Assembly: GCF_034190915.1 (NCBI RefSeq)
Contig: NW_026947545.1
Span: forward strand, 372,001-436,000
Direction of reading: 5' to 3'
Source: Cavia porcellus
Taxonomy: Eukaryota; Chordata; Mammalia; Rodentia; Caviidae
DNA: 64,000 bases
The translations under genes were made by a program, and so were the position numbers. Numbering within the stretch: position 1 is the stretch's first letter; every line of letters starts with the position of its first letter. Positions 63,101-64,000 of the stretch are shown here, in pieces. The notes beneath the pieces are model-generated. The model did not search any database, was not told the origin of the DNA, and was given only the letters and a program-made list of their open reading frames with translations.

Positions 63101-64000
63101 ATCACGGGGTGATGCGCATTGAATGGGTGTGTGTTACATTACATTCACTAGTAGGAGTGAGAAAAACATCACGGGGTGGTGCGCATTGTATGGGTGTGTG
63201 TTACATTATATTCACTAGTAGGAGTGAGAAAAACATCACGGGGTGGTGCGCATTGTATGGGTGTGTGTTACATTACATTCACTAGTGGGAGTGAGAAAAA
63301 CATCACGGGATGGTGCGCATTGTATGGGTGTGTGTTACACTACATTCAATAGTAGGAGTGAGAAAAACATCACGGGGTGGTGTGAATCGGAGGGTCTGAA
63401 TTAGGATAGGCAGTGAGTGGCAATGTAGGATGGAGATAAGCACCGCGGGGTCGTCAGCATGGGGAGGTCAGTGAACATGCAGTGGCAATGTAGGATAGGT
63501 TTCTGAAAAACATCTCAGGGTGGTGCGCATTGTATGGGTGTGTGTTACATTACATTCACTAGTAGGAGTGAGAAAAACATCACGGGGTGGTGCACATTGT
63601 ATGGGTGTGTGTTACATTACATTCACTAGTAGGAGTGAGAAAAACATCACGTGGTGGTGCGCATTGTATGGGTGTGTGTTACATTACATTCACTAGTAGG
63701 AGTGAGAAAAACATCACGGGGTGGTGCGCATTGTAATGGTGGGTGTTACATTACATTCCCTAGTAGGAGTGAGAAAAAAATCACGGGGTGGTGCGCATTG
63801 TATGGGTGTGTGTTACATTACATTCACTAGTAGGCGTGAGAAAAACATCACGGGGTGGTGCGCATTGTATGGGTGTGTGTTACATTACATTCACTAGTCG
63901 GAGTGAGAAAAACATCACGGGGTGGTGTGCATTTGATGGGCGCGTGTTACATTACATTCACTAGTAGGAGTGAGAAAAACGTCATGGGGTGGTGCGCATT
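60121..64000. repeat. ~4.8-4.96-kb segment, copy 2, cut by the window end
   Basis: B2 units start at 60166, 60644, 60987, 61733, 62010, 62957 and 63435. The order and subtypes repeat copy 1. The last 100 bases (tttgatgggcgcgtg, then aaaaacgtcatgg) match 59100-59175, so the window ends about 80% of the way through this segment. The array clearly continues beyond it. Confidence 0.88.

Larger units (their letters stand above)
1..64000. repeat. Composite satellite array: 67-bp A monomers punctuated by 143-bp B1-B2 doublets
   Basis: The whole window is head-to-tail satellite in one orientation, broken only by a SINE at 27863. The A monomer is 67 bp with about 45% GC (21 G, 9 C, 18 A, 19 T), two CpGs, one ACTAGT and usually one TGCGCA. 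It carries the head gaaaaacatcacggggtggt, a middle gcgcattgtatgggtgtgtg, and a tail ttacattacattcactag. B doublets occur 115 times. Neither array edge is reached, so the total length is unknown. Location in centromeric, pericentromeric or other heterochromatin is inference only; nothing in the sequence fixes it. I do not recognise this satellite by name. Confidence 0.97.

Noticed and set aside
1..64000. CRISPR array (regular repeats with intervening sequence)
   Set aside because: The intervening sequences are themselves the same repeated sequence, unit length is 67 bp tandem without unique spacers, and there are no cas genes. The SINE indicates a mammalian genome.
1..64000. Telomeric or subtelomeric repeat
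   Set aside because: No TTAGGG runs are present and the unit is unrelated to the telomere hexamer.
1..64000. Known kangaroo-rat satellites (HS-alpha, HS-beta)
   Set aside because: Those are very short simple repeats as I recall them; nothing like their units occurs here, so they do not help identify the host.
1..64000. A novel defence, biosynthetic or mobile-gene system
   Set aside because: There is no coding capacity in the window. The interest lies in satellite architecture and its evolution.

Overview
The window is one uninterrupted block of tandemly repeated satellite DNA that runs off both ends. It holds no protein-coding gene and no RNA gene that I can support. The only non-satellite DNA is a tRNA-derived SINE of about 111 bp at 27863-27973. 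Its body keeps an intact alanine-type anticodon arm (UGC), pol III A and B boxes, an A-rich tail and a perfect 16-bp target-site duplication. That is the hallmark of the rodent ID family, so the source is most likely a mammalian, rodent-type nuclear genome. A geomyoid relative such as a kangaroo rat or pocket mouse is only a guess.

The array is built on several scales. The basic A monomer is 67 bp. At irregular intervals the A run is interrupted by a fixed doublet of two diverged monomers, B1 (73 bp) and B2 (70 bp). A, B1 and B2 share a head (gaaaaacatcacggggtggt and close variants), and their joints are also related, so they appear to descend from one monomer of about 70 bp. I located 115 B2 starts. 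Their spacing is almost always 143 + 67n bp, with n from 2 to 16. This gives about 16 kb of B doublets and roughly 700 A monomers. Every copy lies in the same orientation.

Above that level there are multi-kilobase duplications. 1-2750 is related to 7551-10600 (offset 7550-7895). 9510-12355 and 12356-15201 are tandem copies with a 2846-bp period. 15202-24360 is a mosaic with a local 478-bp duplication. From about 25 kb rightwards the order is more regular: a cassette of five distinguishable B doublets recurs, with a clean 2791-bp period at 43292-46082 and 47314-50104. 31725-36694 and 36695-41590 form an almost identical 4970-bp tandem pair. 55300-60120 is repeated by 60121-64000. This is the pattern expected from repeated unequal exchange and amplification.

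The open reading frames in the window, none above 97 codons, are by-products of repeat length. 67 is not a multiple of 3, so translation changes frame in every monomer and meets the TAG of cactagtag within about three monomers. The features below therefore describe repeat architecture, with the B2 start positions listed block by block.
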